This document shows, in pieces, positions 6,602 through 15,022 of a DNA stretch of 17,806 nt. The stretch lies in NCBI GenBank assembly GCA_964631605.1, contig CAZVYG010000096.1, positions 1 through 17,806 of the forward strand, in the 5' to 3' direction. This DNA comes from JARKQH01 sp964631605. GTDB lineage: Bacteria; Verrucomicrobiota; Verrucomicrobiia; Limisphaerales; UBA8199. The position numbers and the translations under genes were made by a program. The notes beneath the pieces are model-generated. The model did no database searches, had not been told where the DNA came from, and saw only the letters and a list, made by a program, of their open reading frames with translations. How positions within the stretch are numbered: position 1 is the stretch's first letter; each line of letters begins with the position of its first letter.

Positions 6602-9316
6602 TTAGACCAGCTCAGGATGGGCCTTTTCCGGGTCCACGCCGAGTTCTTTGATCGCGCGGGCGACCATCTGGCGGTCCACCTGTCCCTTATCCGCCAGGGC
6701 GGACAAGGTGGCGATGACGGTCAGTTCGGCATCCACTTCGAAGAAGCGGCGCAGCCGCGGGCGGGTTTCGCTTCGGCCAAACCCGTCGGTGCCAAGCGTG
6801 GCCAGGCCGCCCGGCACCCAGGGGGCGATCTGATCGGGGACAAGTTTGATATTGTCGGAGACGGCGACGAAAACGCCTTTTTCGTTCGCGAGGATTTGTT
6901 CGAGGTAGGAACGTCTGGGCGTTTCCGTGGGGTGCAGCATGTTCCAGCGGCGAGCCTTGAGGGCGTCGCTGCGGAGGAGCTTGTAACTGGTGGCGCTCCA
7001 GACATCGGCGGAAACGCCGAAGCGTTCAGCCAAAAGGTCCTGGGCTCGGAGGGCTTCGCGCAGGATGGGGCCGCTGCCGAGAATCTGGGCCTTGAGCTTC
7101 AAACCGTCGGGGCCGGGTTTGAGTTTGTAGAGACCTTTGATGATGCCTTCCTCGGCTCCTGTGGGCAACGCCGGCATGGCATAATTTTCGTTGTAGAGAG
7201 TCAGGTAGTAAAAGAGGTCCTGGTTTTCGACATACATGCGGCGCAGGCCGTCGGCGATGATGACCGCCACCTCGAAGGTATAAGCGGGATCGTAGGTCAG
7301 GAGGGTGGGAATGCAACTGGTCAGCAGGAGGCTATGGCCGTCCTGGTGCTGGAGCCCTTCGCCGTTGAGAGTGGTGCGGCCTGAAGTGGCGCCGAGGAGG
7401 AATCCCCGCGCCTTGATGTCGCCGGCCAGCCACATGAGGTCGCCAATGCGCTGGAAGCCAAACATCGAGTAGTAGATGTAAAAAGGCACCAGGTATCGGC
7501 CCAGATTCGCATACGCGGTCCCGGCCGCGATGAAGGAGGCCATCGAACCGGCCTCGGTAATGCCCTCCTCGAGTATCTGTCCATCTTTAGCTTCGTGGTA
7601 ATAGAGCAGGGACTTGCTGTCCACCGGGTCGTAGAGCTGCCCTTTGGGCGAATAGATGCCCACCTCACGAAAGAGGGCGTCCAAGCCGAAAGTGCGGGCT
7701 TCATCGGGGATGATCGGCACGATTTGCCGGCCGATTGCCTTGTGGCGAATCAGAATACTCAGCAGGCGGACAAAGCCCATGGTCGTGGACATTTCCATCC
7801 GGCCCGAGCCTTTGAGGAGTTCAGCAAAGGCATCCAGTGACGGAACCTCCAGCGGTTTGGCGGTGACGATGCGGGCCGGCAGCGACCCGCCCAGTTGGCG
7901 GCGCCGCTCCTTGAGGTATTTGGCCTCGGGACTGCCCGCCGCCGGCCGGAAGAACGGCGTTTCAGCGATTTCCTCATCGCTGATGGGCACCCGGAAACGG
8001 GCGCGGAACTCGCGAAGCTCCTTTTCATTGAGCTTCTTTTGCTGGTGGGTGATGTTGCGGCCTTCGCCGGCCTCACCCAAGCCGTAGCCTTTGACGGTCT
8101 TGGCGAGGATGACCGTGGGCTGTCCGCGATGATTCACGGCGGCGTGATAGGCGGCATAGACCTTGCGGGAGTCATGACCGCCCCGCAGGAGTTTGTGGAT
8201 TTGAGCGTCGGTGAGGTGGTTGACCAGGGCCAGCAGCTCGGGGTATTTGCCGAAGAAATGTTTTCGGGTGTAACTGCCGGTCTCGACCGAATACTTCTGG
8301 TAGTCGCCATCCACGGCTTCCTCCATGCGCTTGATCAAGAGGCCGGACTTGTCCGCGGCCAGCAGCGGGTCCCAGTCGGATCCCCAGATGACCTTGATGA
8401 CATTCCAACCCGCGCCTTTGAAAATCGCTTCGAGTTCCTGAATGATTTTGCCATTGCCGCGGACCGGGCCGTCGAGGCGCTGGAGGTTGCAGTTGATGAC
8501 CCAAATCAGGTTGTCGAGGTTTTCGCGCGCCGCCAGGGTGATGGAACCGAGGCTTTCCGGTTCATCGGTTTCGCCATCGCCCAGGAACGCCCAGACTTTG
8601 GGTTCCTCCCCCTGGATCAGGCCTCGCGAGCGCAGGTAACGGTTGAAACGAGCCTGGTAAATCGAGCAGAGCGGGCCGAGCCCCATCGAAACGGTGGGAA
8701 ACTGCCAGAAATCGGGCATGAGGTAGGGATGAGGATAGGAGGAAAGCCCGCCTTCTTCGCCGAATTCCTGGCGAAAATTGTGGAGCTGCTGTTCGTTCAG
8801 GCGTCCTTCCAGATAGGCGCGGGCATAGATGCCGGGAGTGGCGTGGCCCTGGAAGTAAACCATGTCGCCGACGAAGGTGTCCGTGCGGCCGCGGAAGAAG
8901 TGATTGAAGGCGACTTCGTACAGCGTTGCGGCGGAGGCGTAGGTGGAGATGTGGCCGCCCAGTCCGTTGTGTTTGCGGTTGGCGTTGACAACCATCGCCA
9001 TGGCGTTCCACCGGACGTAGCTTTTGATGCGGCGTTCCATTTCGAGGTCGCCGGGGAAGGGCGCTTGTTGGTCGGGCGCGATGGTGTTTACGTAAGGGGT
9101 GCTGACGACGCGTGGCGGTTCGATGCCCTGTTGCCGAAGGTGAGCGGTGAGCTCGTCGAGGAAGCGGGAGGCAGCTCCCAGCGGCTGGGTGCCCAGCGCA
9201 TGACCGACTACTGTTCCGAGGGAGGAAAGCAGGTTGGGTGGCTGCGGGGCCCCTGCGCAAGCCTGGGCGGGGACAACGCTGACCGCTCGCTCTGTTGATT
9301 GCTTTTCGGTTTTCAC
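6602..9316 (-). CDS. aceE: Pyruvate dehydrogenase E1, homodimeric type
   Basis: AceE decarboxylates pyruvate with thiamine diphosphate and reductively acetylates the E2 lipoyl group. The 904-aa protein aligns from memory with E. coli AceE (887 aa) over its whole length. It includes ERRIKSYVRWNAM near residue 95, YFQGHATPGIYARA near 154, and SSYPHPYLMPDFWQFPTVSMGLGP at about 192-215. The ThDP/Mg motif runs from GDG at 246-248 to NCN at 275-277. The C-terminal region has FYIYYSMFGFQRIGDL and TSGRTTLNGEGLQHQDG. The start is GTG 9316; the first about 35 residues are not conserved, so the true start could lie slightly downstream. It is the first gene of the aceE-aceF-lpd-tilS-ftsH block, with a TTGACA promoter just upstream, and diverges from a thioesterase gene. 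Confidence 0.97.
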   Translation of the reverse strand: MKTEKQSTERAVSVVPAQACAGAPQPPNLLSSLGTVVGHALGTQPLGAASRFLDELTAHLRQQGIEPPRVVSTPYVNTIAPDQQAPFPGDLEMERRIKSYVRWNAMAMVVNANRKHNGLGGHISTYASAATLYEVAFNHFFRGRTDTFVGDMVYFQGHATPGIYARAYLEGRLNEQQLHNFRQEFGEEGGLSSYPHPYLMPDFWQFPTVSMGLGPLCSIYQARFNRYLRSRGLIQGEEPKVWAFLGDGETDEPESLGSITLAARENLDNLIWVINCNLQRLDGPVRGNGKIIQELEAIFKGAGWNVIKVIWGSDWDPLLAADKSGLLIKRMEEAVDGDYQKYSVETGSYTRKHFFGKYPELLALVNHLTDAQIHKLLRGGHDSRKVYAAYHAAVNHRGQPTVILAKTVKGYGLGEAGEGRNITHQQKKLNEKELREFRARFRVPISDEEIAETPFFRPAAGSPEAKYLKERRRQLGGSLPARIVTAKPLEVPSLDAFAELLKGSGRMEMSTTMGFVRLLSILIRHKAIGRQIVPIIPDEARTFGLDALFREVGIYSPKGQLYDPVDSKSLLYYHEAKDGQILEEGITEAGSMASFIAAGTAYANLGRYLVPFYIYYSMFGFQRIGDLMWLAGDIKARGFLLGATSGRTTLNGEGLQHQDGHSLLLTSCIPTLLTYDPAYTFEVAVIIADGLRRMYVENQDLFYYLTLYNENYAMPALPTGAEEGIIKGLYKLKPGPDGLKLKAQILGSGPILREALRAQDLLAERFGVSADVWSATSYKLLRSDALKARRWNMLHPTETPRRSYLEQILANEKGVFVAVSDNIKLVPDQIAPWVPGGLATLGTDGFGRSETRPRLRRFFEVDAELTVIATLSALADKGQVDRQMVARAIKELGVDPEKAHPELV

Positions 9317-9336
9317 AATTTCGATAGAGACTAATT

Positions 9337-9365
9337 CTTTAATGCGCGACCCCGGAGCCTGTCAA
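9337..9365 (-). promoter_or_regulatory. Promoter of the aceE operon
   Basis: On the minus strand a perfect TTGACA (9365-9360) is followed by a 17-nt spacer and TTAAAG (9342-9337), in an AT-rich patch within otherwise GC-rich DNA. Transcription would start around 9330, giving a leader of only about 14 nt before GTG 9316. The -35 box is the best consensus match in the window. I see no clear operator such as a PdhR-type palindrome. Confidence 0.6.
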
Positions 9366-9461
9366 ATTACGGGAACAGCACAACTTGCGTGGCATTAAAC
9401 AGCCAAAACGCCGGCGTGCCAATCAAAAAGGAAATGGGTGGGCTCAACGGCAAGCGGTGAT

Positions 9462-9489
9462 TTGCAATTGCCGCGCAAAGGCTTAGGCT
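9462..9489 (+). promoter_or_regulatory. Promoter of the thioesterase gene, predicted leaderless
   Basis: TTGCAA (9462-9467), a 16-nt spacer and TAGGCT (9484-9489) precede ATG 9497 by only 7 nt. A transcript would then start at or within a base or two of the start codon. There is no Shine-Dalgarno sequence. The same geometry recurs at several other genes here. Confidence 0.5.
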
Positions 9490-9496
9490 GGCGCCC

Positions 9497-9973
9497 ATGC
9501 CGTCGGAATTCGAATACACTTATCGGGTCACCTACCGGGACTGCACGGTGGGCAATCACGTTTATTACAGTCGTTACCTGGACTTGCTTGAAGGGGCGCG
9601 GGGCGAGTTATTTCGGCAAAGCGGTGTGACTTTGCAGGAATGGCAGGGGCGCGGCTTCATCTTTCCGGTCGTCGAGTGCCGGCTGCGGTACAAACACCCG
9701 GCGCGGTATGATGACCTGTTGGCGGTACGAGTTTGGGTGACTCGCGCCGAGGGAATTCGACTTCATTTTGGCAACCGCATTTTGAACCAGGGCGGCGTCG
9801 TGATTCTCGAGGGGGAAACCCATCACGTTTGCACTTCGTTGACCGACAAGCTCATCCGGGTGCCGTCCGAACTGCGGTCGAGGTTCGAGCCCTGGCTGCG
9901 GGAGGCGCCGGCGGACGGGGCGGTTGCGGGTGACCGGGGCGCAGCGGGGCAAGGCGGTTTGGGATTGCGCTAA
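9497..9973 (+). CDS. Acyl-CoA thioesterase, YbgC/4-hydroxybenzoyl-CoA type
   Basis: This 158-aa protein is a single hotdog-fold domain of the YbgC/FcbC thioesterase family, which hydrolyses acyl-CoA thioesters in the cytoplasm. The N-terminal pattern VTYRDCTVGNHVYYSRYLDLLE (about residues 11-32) is the family signature; Asp15 sits at the usual catalytic aspartate position. RYKHPARYDDLLAVRVWV (about 56-73) is the conserved central strand region. About 20 Gly/Ala-rich residues at the C-terminus are probably disordered. The substrate cannot be read from sequence; short or aromatic acyl-CoA is typical of the family. It is transcribed away from aceE. In many bacteria ybgC stands with tol-pal, which is absent here. 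ATG 9497 is the only plausible start. Confidence 0.88.
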   Translation: MPSEFEYTYRVTYRDCTVGNHVYYSRYLDLLEGARGELFRQSGVTLQEWQGRGFIFPVVECRLRYKHPARYDDLLAVRVWVTRAEGIRLHFGNRILNQGGVVILEGETHHVCTSLTDKLIRVPSELRSRFEPWLREAPADGAVAGDRGAAGQGGLGLR

Positions 9974-10043
9974 TAGTATTTAGAAGCGGGGTCAATATCA
10001 GGGGCTGGCTTGTAATTGAAAGTGGCATGGCCGGCATGGGTTT

Positions 10044-10052
10044 TGGTAATAT
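10044..10052 (+). promoter_or_regulatory. Possible extended -10 promoter for fbaB
   Basis: TGG-TAATAT (10044-10052) forms an extended -10 element (TGn plus 4/6 of TATAAT) in the 196-nt gap between the thioesterase gene and fbaB. No good -35 box stands at the right distance. If used, it would give a leader of about 110 nt that includes the inverted repeat and heptamer array. No terminator with a T-run follows the thioesterase gene, so read-through from it is also possible. Confidence 0.3.
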
Positions 10053-10075
10053 GCGCGCGCCCAAATTGCGGCCGG

Positions 10076-10125
10076 GTCAGGCGCGCAAGGCCTGGCCGGT
10101 TGCGTGCCGGAGGCTGGCGCCTGAC
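10076..10125. repeat. Long inverted repeat in the fbaB leader
   Basis: GTCAGGCGC (10076-10084) and GCGCCTGAC (10117-10125) are perfect 9-bp complementary arms around a 32-nt GC-rich interior that can itself pair partly (GGCC and CCGG blocks). No T-run follows, so it is not an intrinsic terminator. It could be a structured leader element, an operator or a dispersed REP-like palindrome. Confidence 0.6.
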
Positions 10126-10132
10126 GCGCGAG

Positions 10133-10167
10133 TGAACACTGAACACTGAACATTGAAAACTGGAACG
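10133..10167 (+). repeat. Tandem TGAACAC heptamer array
   Basis: Five successive 7-nt units read TGAACAC, TGAACAC, TGAACAT, TGAAAAC and TGGAACG, decaying towards the fbaB start codon at 10170. The first two are identical. The array is AT-richer than its surroundings and occupies the position where a ribosome binding site would be; none is present. Confidence 0.75.
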
Positions 10168-10169
10168 AT

Positions 10170-11234
<1,065 letters not shown>

Positions 11235-11245
11235 TGGCAGCCCGC

Positions 11246-11261
11246 CGCGGCGCAAGCCGCG
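11246..11261. repeat. Hairpin with GCAA tetraloop after fbaB
   Basis: CGCGGC (11246-11251), loop GCAA, and GCCGCG (11256-11261) form a perfect 6-bp stem closed by a GNRA tetraloop 12 nt behind the fbaB stop. No T-run follows. It probably stabilises the mRNA 3' end upstream of the true terminator. Confidence 0.5.
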
Positions 11262-11278
11262 CTGGGAAATTTCATTTC

Positions 11279-11310
11279 GAGCCGGGAGTCTCCTCCCGGT
11301 TCTTTTTTTT
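11279..11310 (+). terminator. Intrinsic terminator of fbaB
   Basis: CCGGGAG (11282-11288), loop TCTC, and CTCCCGG (11293-11299) form a 7-bp perfect stem, extendable to 10 bp with one G-U pair, followed by eight T (11303-11310). It ends 8 bases before the stop of the convergent gene. On the minus strand the T-rich tail is missing, so it mainly serves fbaB. Confidence 0.92.
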
Positions 11311-11318
11311 GGGGGGGG

Positions 11319-12881
11319 TCAGAGGGCTTGGGCTGTCCGCGCCAGCTCGCGCCGGATGTTTTCGCGGTGATGGGCGTCGTAGAACTCGATCGGGTTGAAG
11401 TCGTCGGTGAGGACCAGGCCGTGGTCGGGCGGCACGTCCACCAGATTGCTGAAAGCCCGCTCGGTGGGGAACCGCACGTCGGGATGAACTCCGGAAAAGT
11501 CCGGCGGGCGGACAAACTCGGGATTGGGGCGGTCGGTGGCGAGGAAGAAGATGGCGCCGTCGGAGTTGCTATGCATCCGGACGCCGGGAAAGACCGCGAG
11601 GAGGGTTTTTTTGAGGGAGGCGGCGAAAAAGTCCTGGCCGGGGTTGGGGTCGGCAAAACTGTTGATGACGAGGGTGCCGCCCGGGCGGAGGACGCGCCGG
11701 ATGGAAGCGAAGGCTTCGCGGGTCATCAAGTGCGAGGGGGAGGAATCGCCGAGGAATGCGTCGAGGATGACCGTATCGTATTGGCGGTTGCACCGGTTCA
11801 GGTAATGGCGGCCGTCGCCCAGAAACAGGTTCACGCGGGCGGGGTCGAAGTCGAAGAAGCGCTGGGCCACCGGCACGACGGCGGGGTTGATTTCGACGAC
11901 GTCCACGCGCGCTCCCGCGCGGGCGAACTCCGAAGGCACGATGCCGACGCCCAGTCCGATGCAAAGGATCTCGTGCAGATTGGTGGTGTAGGCGCGGGCC
12001 AGGCCGGAGAGCATGTAAGTGAAGGTGGAAACGCTTTGCCGGGTTTCGGGCGCGTAGGTGTTCTGGATGAGATTGTCGTTCAGGTAGTAGCGGCAGGAAC
12101 CGTCGAGGCGGTCCAGGACCTGCAGTTGGCCGAAGTGGGAATTGCCGCGGAACCGCTCGACCAGGCGGGTGGGCCGGGATTTTCCGATGAGCTCGGGCAT
12201 CGCGATGAGGCCAAGGGTGACGCCGGCCACGAGGGGCAGGGTCATCGCGCTCCGCCGGGGGGTGAAACTGAAGTAAGCGGCGCAGACGATCAGCAATGCC
12301 AGCGTGGTTGCATACATCGCCACGGGGTTGGCGAGGAAGGGGATCATCACATAGCCGATGAGCATCGTGCCGGCGAAACTGCCCAGGGTGCCAACGGCTG
12401 TCAGCCGGCCCACGCTGCCTCCGACCGCGCTGACGGAGGAGGTCAGGAAACGGATCAGGAACGGGCCGGTCATGGCCAGCAGAGCCAGCGGGACAAAGAA
12501 CAGGATCAGGGAGGCGAGGAGTGTGCCGAGCGGCAAATTGAATTCGAGACACCAGAAAGCGACCGGCTCGACCAGTTTAAGGGTAACACCCAGGTAGGCG
12601 CCCGCGGCGGCAATCGCCCAGTAAATGCCGTCGAGGCGCCGGGCGCGGTCGGCGAGCCAGCCGCCGGCGTAGTAGCCGCAGGCCAGCGCGACGAGGGTGA
12701 CCGCGATTTGGGCGGTCCATACAAAATGAGAGGTGCCGACAAAGGGCGAAAGCATCTTCGCGCCGAGGATTTCCACGACCATGATGACGGCGCCGGTCGT
12801 GAACGCGGTGAGATAGAGATAGTAGCGCAGCCCCGGCGGGAGCGCCGGGGTGACTGCTGGCGCGGATTGCGCGTGTTTCAC
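11319..12881 (-). CDS. Membrane-bound spermidine synthase-like protein
   Basis: The 520-aa protein fuses a membrane domain to a spermidine-synthase-type Rossmann domain. About seven TM helices fall at roughly 20-40, 54-75, 85-105, 117-140, 160-185, 187-206 and 211-229. The soluble part (about 240-505) has the nucleotide loop GLGVGIVPSEF (309-319), acidic Glu330 in VVEINP, GDGR (355-358) and DAFLGDSSPSHL (374-385), where Asp374 matches the catalytic aspartate region. TDDFNPIEFY (492-501) is typical of the family's C-terminus. True SpeE would use decarboxylated S-adenosylmethionine and putrescine. Fused forms are widespread but mostly uncharacterised, so aminopropyl transfer is not assured. No speD, speA or other polyamine gene is nearby. 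The start is GTG 12881, supported by a promoter at the leaderless spacing. It is convergent with fbaB and 116 nt downstream of the XylR-type regulator. Confidence 0.88.
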   Translation of the reverse strand: MKHAQSAPAVTPALPPGLRYYLYLTAFTTGAVIMVVEILGAKMLSPFVGTSHFVWTAQIAVTLVALACGYYAGGWLADRARRLDGIYWAIAAAGAYLGVTLKLVEPVAFWCLEFNLPLGTLLASLILFFVPLALLAMTGPFLIRFLTSSVSAVGGSVGRLTAVGTLGSFAGTMLIGYVMIPFLANPVAMYATTLALLIVCAAYFSFTPRRSAMTLPLVAGVTLGLIAMPELIGKSRPTRLVERFRGNSHFGQLQVLDRLDGSCRYYLNDNLIQNTYAPETRQSVSTFTYMLSGLARAYTTNLHEILCIGLGVGIVPSEFARAGARVDVVEINPAVVPVAQRFFDFDPARVNLFLGDGRHYLNRCNRQYDTVILDAFLGDSSPSHLMTREAFASIRRVLRPGGTLVINSFADPNPGQDFFAASLKKTLLAVFPGVRMHSNSDGAIFFLATDRPNPEFVRPPDFSGVHPDVRFPTERAFSNLVDVPPDHGLVLTDDFNPIEFYDAHHRENIRRELARTAQAL

Positions 12882-12888
12882 GCCTTAC

Positions 12889-12916
12889 GTTTACGTGAGC
12901 GGGGAGACTCCCGCAA
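12889..12916 (-). promoter_or_regulatory. Promoter of the spermidine synthase-like gene, predicted leaderless
   Basis: On the minus strand TTGCGG (12916-12911), 16 nt, GTAAAC (12894-12889) and 7 nt precede GTG 12881. The -35 box starts exactly 35 nt before the start codon, as at the thioesterase and DUF2959 genes. The -10 box is weak; TAAACG with a 17-nt spacer is the alternative. It implies that this gene need not depend on transcription from the regulator gene upstream. Confidence 0.4.
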
Positions 12917-12997
12917 CGCTTACCTTGGGTCGCGACAGAAAACGGGGTCGGGTCGGCGGGCTTGGGCAAGGCGCCGCAGCGCCGGCCGGGGGTGTGG

Positions 12998-14173
12998 TTA
13001 TCCGGAGGCTGCGGGTTGGTTTCCGAAGGTTCGGCGGAAGGCCAGGGGGGTGGTATGTTTTGCGGCGCGGAAATAGCGGGCGAAGTGCTGCACATCGTTG
13101 AAGCCGAGGCGGGCGGCGATGTGTCTGATGGGCAGTTGGGTTTCGAGCAGCAGGCGGGCGATTTCATCGCTGCGGCTGCGGCGGATTTGATTGAGAACGG
13201 AGCAGCCCATGACGCGGCGGAAGCGGCGTTCGAGGGTGCGGCGGGAAAGGCTCGCGACCCTGGCCACATCCTCGACGCGGAGGGGGTGCCCGGGACGATC
13301 GCGGATGAATCGCAAGGCCCGGGCGACCACCGGATCGGCCACCGCGATGACATCGGTCGAGCGCCGGGTGACAATGTGTGTTGGGCGGGCGACGATTTTT
13401 GTCGAGACGGGGGGGCGACGGCGCATGAGCCGGTCCAGCGCCTCTGCGGCCTCATAACCGGCCCGTTGGAAATTAATCGTCACGCTGGACATCGGCGGGT
13501 CCGAAAGCCCGCAAACCAGTTCGTCATTGTCCGCCCCGATCACCCCCACGGTGTCAGGCACCGCCAACCCCGCGATCTTGCAGGCTTCCATCACCTGTGC
13601 GCCGCAATCATCGTTGCAACTCAGCAATCCCACCGGCGTTGGCAGGGATTTGAGCCAGGCAGCCAGGCGGCGGCGCTGGGAGGGCCAGTCCGCTCCGGCC
13701 GGTGAGAGGACATAGTCGGGGGCCGGATCGAAGCCGGCCTCCACGACGCGCTGTGAGAAGGCGAGGTGCCGCTCGCCGGACCAGGAGGTTTGTTCGCGGG
13801 CGGTGCTGGAGTAGCCGCAGAAGGCAAAATGCCGAAAGCCGCGACTGAGGAGGTGTTCGGCCGCCATGCGTCCGAGGGCGTGCGAGTCGGTGACGACGTT
13901 GACCAGGCCGGGAACTTCCTGATGCTGATGGCCGACGACAATGGCCGGGATATGAAGCGCGAGCACCTCCTCGAGGTTGCCAACATCGCGCAGGATAATG
14001 CCATCGGCCTCCAACTCCCGAAGCAGCGGCCAGGCCCGTTCGAGGCCGGCAGGTTCCCAGAAGAAAGACCAGGGACCACGGTGATGGGCGAAATGGGCGA
14101 TGCCCCGAAGGAGGGCGCGTCCGGCTTCCCGCGAGGACTCGATCAACAGAATGACTTTGGGAATCTTGGGCAT
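12998..14173 (-). CDS. XylR-type AraC-family transcriptional regulator
   Basis: This 391-aa regulator joins a LacI/periplasmic-binding-protein-like sugar sensor (about 5-270) to a C-terminal AraC helix-turn-helix pair (about 290-385), the layout and length of E. coli XylR (392 aa). Visible signatures are VILLIESSREAGRALLRGIA near the N-terminus, VGLLSCNDDCG (181-191), VIGADNDEL (211-219) and SSVTINFQRAGYEAAEALD (about 229-247). The HTH part has EDVARVASLSRRTLERRFRR and IRHIAARLGFNDVQHFARYFR. ATG 14173 is chosen over GTG 14218 because it matches the family N-terminus and the GTG overlaps a likely -10 box. Such regulators are very numerous in Verrucomicrobia and Planctomycetes and control sugar uptake or catabolism. 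No sugar gene is adjacent, so its effector and targets are unknown. Confidence 0.93.
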   Translation of the reverse strand: MPKIPKVILLIESSREAGRALLRGIAHFAHHRGPWSFFWEPAGLERAWPLLRELEADGIILRDVGNLEEVLALHIPAIVVGHQHQEVPGLVNVVTDSHALGRMAAEHLLSRGFRHFAFCGYSSTAREQTSWSGERHLAFSQRVVEAGFDPAPDYVLSPAGADWPSQRRRLAAWLKSLPTPVGLLSCNDDCGAQVMEACKIAGLAVPDTVGVIGADNDELVCGLSDPPMSSVTINFQRAGYEAAEALDRLMRRRPPVSTKIVARPTHIVTRRSTDVIAVADPVVARALRFIRDRPGHPLRVEDVARVASLSRRTLERRFRRVMGCSVLNQIRRSRSDEIARLLLETQLPIRHIAARLGFNDVQHFARYFRAAKHTTPLAFRRTFGNQPAASG

Positions 14174-14209
14174 CAGGCCTGGCCGCCCGCGTGGGTCGCG
14201 GCTGGGAGG

Positions 14210-14238
14210 ATTAAGCACGGGGCCGGGACGAAGGGCAA
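14210..14238 (-). promoter_or_regulatory. Promoter of the XylR-type regulator
   Basis: On the minus strand TTGCCC (14238-14233), a 17-nt spacer and CTTAAT (14215-14210; 4/6 to TATAAT) precede ATG 14173. Transcription would begin near 14203, a leader of about 30 nt. The -10 box overlaps the alternative GTG start at 14218, which argues against that start. Confidence 0.45.
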
Positions 14239-14272
14239 GCTGGGAGTGGGCGTTCGGCCTGAGGTGCAGTTG

Positions 14273-14288
14273 GCGGCGGCACCGCCGC
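14273..14288. repeat. GC inverted repeat between divergent promoters
   Basis: GCGGCGG (14273-14279), CA, CCGCCGC (14282-14288) is a perfect 7-bp inverted repeat between the regulator and the DUF2959 gene. It could be an operator for the regulator, but GC-rich triplet runs of this kind also arise by chance in this genome. Confidence 0.35.
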
Positions 14289-14323
14289 AGGCCGGGCTGG
14301 TTATGGGTGGTGGCAGGCGAGGC

Positions 14324-14351
14324 TTGCGGAACAGCGGGGGTGTCTTATGCT
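14324..14351 (+). promoter_or_regulatory. Promoter of the DUF2959 gene, predicted leaderless
   Basis: TTGCGG (14324-14329), a 16-nt spacer and TATGCT (14346-14351; 4/6 to TATAAT) end 7 nt before ATG 14359. The alternative upstream ATG at 14347 lies inside the -10 box and so cannot be translated from this promoter. Confidence 0.5.
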
Positions 14352-14358
14352 TTGGGGC

Positions 14359-15015
14359 ATGATGAAATGCGTGGGCGTTTGGCGGTTGGCGGTCGTTTTG
14401 TTTTGCATGGCGGGGGTCTTCGCAGGCTGCAAATCCACGTATTATGGCGCTTACGAGAAGTTCGGTGTGTATAAGCGGGACCTGCTGAAGAAACGGGTGG
14501 TGGCTGCGCGCAACGACCAGCAAGCCGCGAGCGAGCAGTTCAAGGACGCGTTGACGCGCCTGAAGGAGATTTACAGCTTTGAAGGAGGCAAACTGGAAAA
14601 GGCCTATCGCGATTTGGAGTCGGACTACAAAAGGTCCGTGGACCGAGCCTCGACGGTGCGTAAACGGATTGCGGATGTCGAGAGTGTGGGCGCGGACCTT
14701 TTCAAGGAGTGGGAGCAGGAAATCGGGCAGATGACGACCGCGTCGCTGGCTGAGAGCAGCCGGAGACAACTGCGCGACACGCGGACCCGCTATGATCAAA
14801 TGGTCGCGGCGCTCAAGCGGGCGGAAGGGAGCATGGAGCCGGTTCTGGCCAAGCTGCATGACCAGGTGTTGTACCTCAAACACAACCTGAATGCCCAGGC
14901 GATTGCCTCCCTGCGCGGTGAGGCGGCCAGTATTCAATTGGAAATCGCCAGTCTTATCGCCGACATGAACGCGTCCATAGCCAAGGCGGACGAGTTCATC
15001 CAGACGATGCAGTAA
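14359..15015 (+). CDS. DUF2959 family lipoprotein
   Basis: This 218-aa protein carries an N-terminal lipoprotein signal: a hydrophobic stretch ends in the lipobox VFAGC, with Cys24 as the lipidated residue (counted from ATG 14359). The mature part begins KSTYYGAYEKFGVYKRDLL, a pattern I recognise from DUF2959. It continues as a long, charged alpha-helical region with heptad-like character (about 40-210), likely coiled coil. No enzymatic motif is visible; the role of the family is not established. It is probably anchored to the inner leaflet of the outer membrane or to the periplasmic face of the inner membrane. ATG 14347 is possible but overlaps the predicted -10 box; ATG 14362 is also possible. 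It diverges from the XylR-type regulator across a 185-nt gap and converges on the CULT gene. Confidence 0.85.
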   Translation: MMKCVGVWRLAVVLFCMAGVFAGCKSTYYGAYEKFGVYKRDLLKKRVVAARNDQQAASEQFKDALTRLKEIYSFEGGKLEKAYRDLESDYKRSVDRASTVRKRIADVESVGADLFKEWEQEIGQMTTASLAESSRRQLRDTRTRYDQMVAALKRAEGSMEPVLAKLHDQVLYLKHNLNAQAIASLRGEAASIQLEIASLIADMNASIAKADEFIQTMQ

Positions 15016-15022
15016 ACCGCCA

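Noticed and set aside
7895..9298. Plus-strand open frame of 467 codons opposite aceE
   Set aside because: Shadow of aceE, whose reading frame is conserved over its full length; no family resemblance on the plus strand.
12900..12915. GCGGG/CCCGC hairpin as a terminator for the XylR-type regulator
   Set aside because: It lies more than 80 nt past the stop, has only a 5-6 bp stem with no T-run in the right direction, and overlaps the next gene's predicted -35 box.
11328..13076. Plus-strand open frame of 582 codons opposite the spermidine synthase-like gene
   Set aside because: Highly charged, Gly/Asp/Gln/His-rich shadow translation that also runs across an intergenic region into the next gene; it has no domain, and the minus-strand frame has clear TM and SAM-loop motifs.
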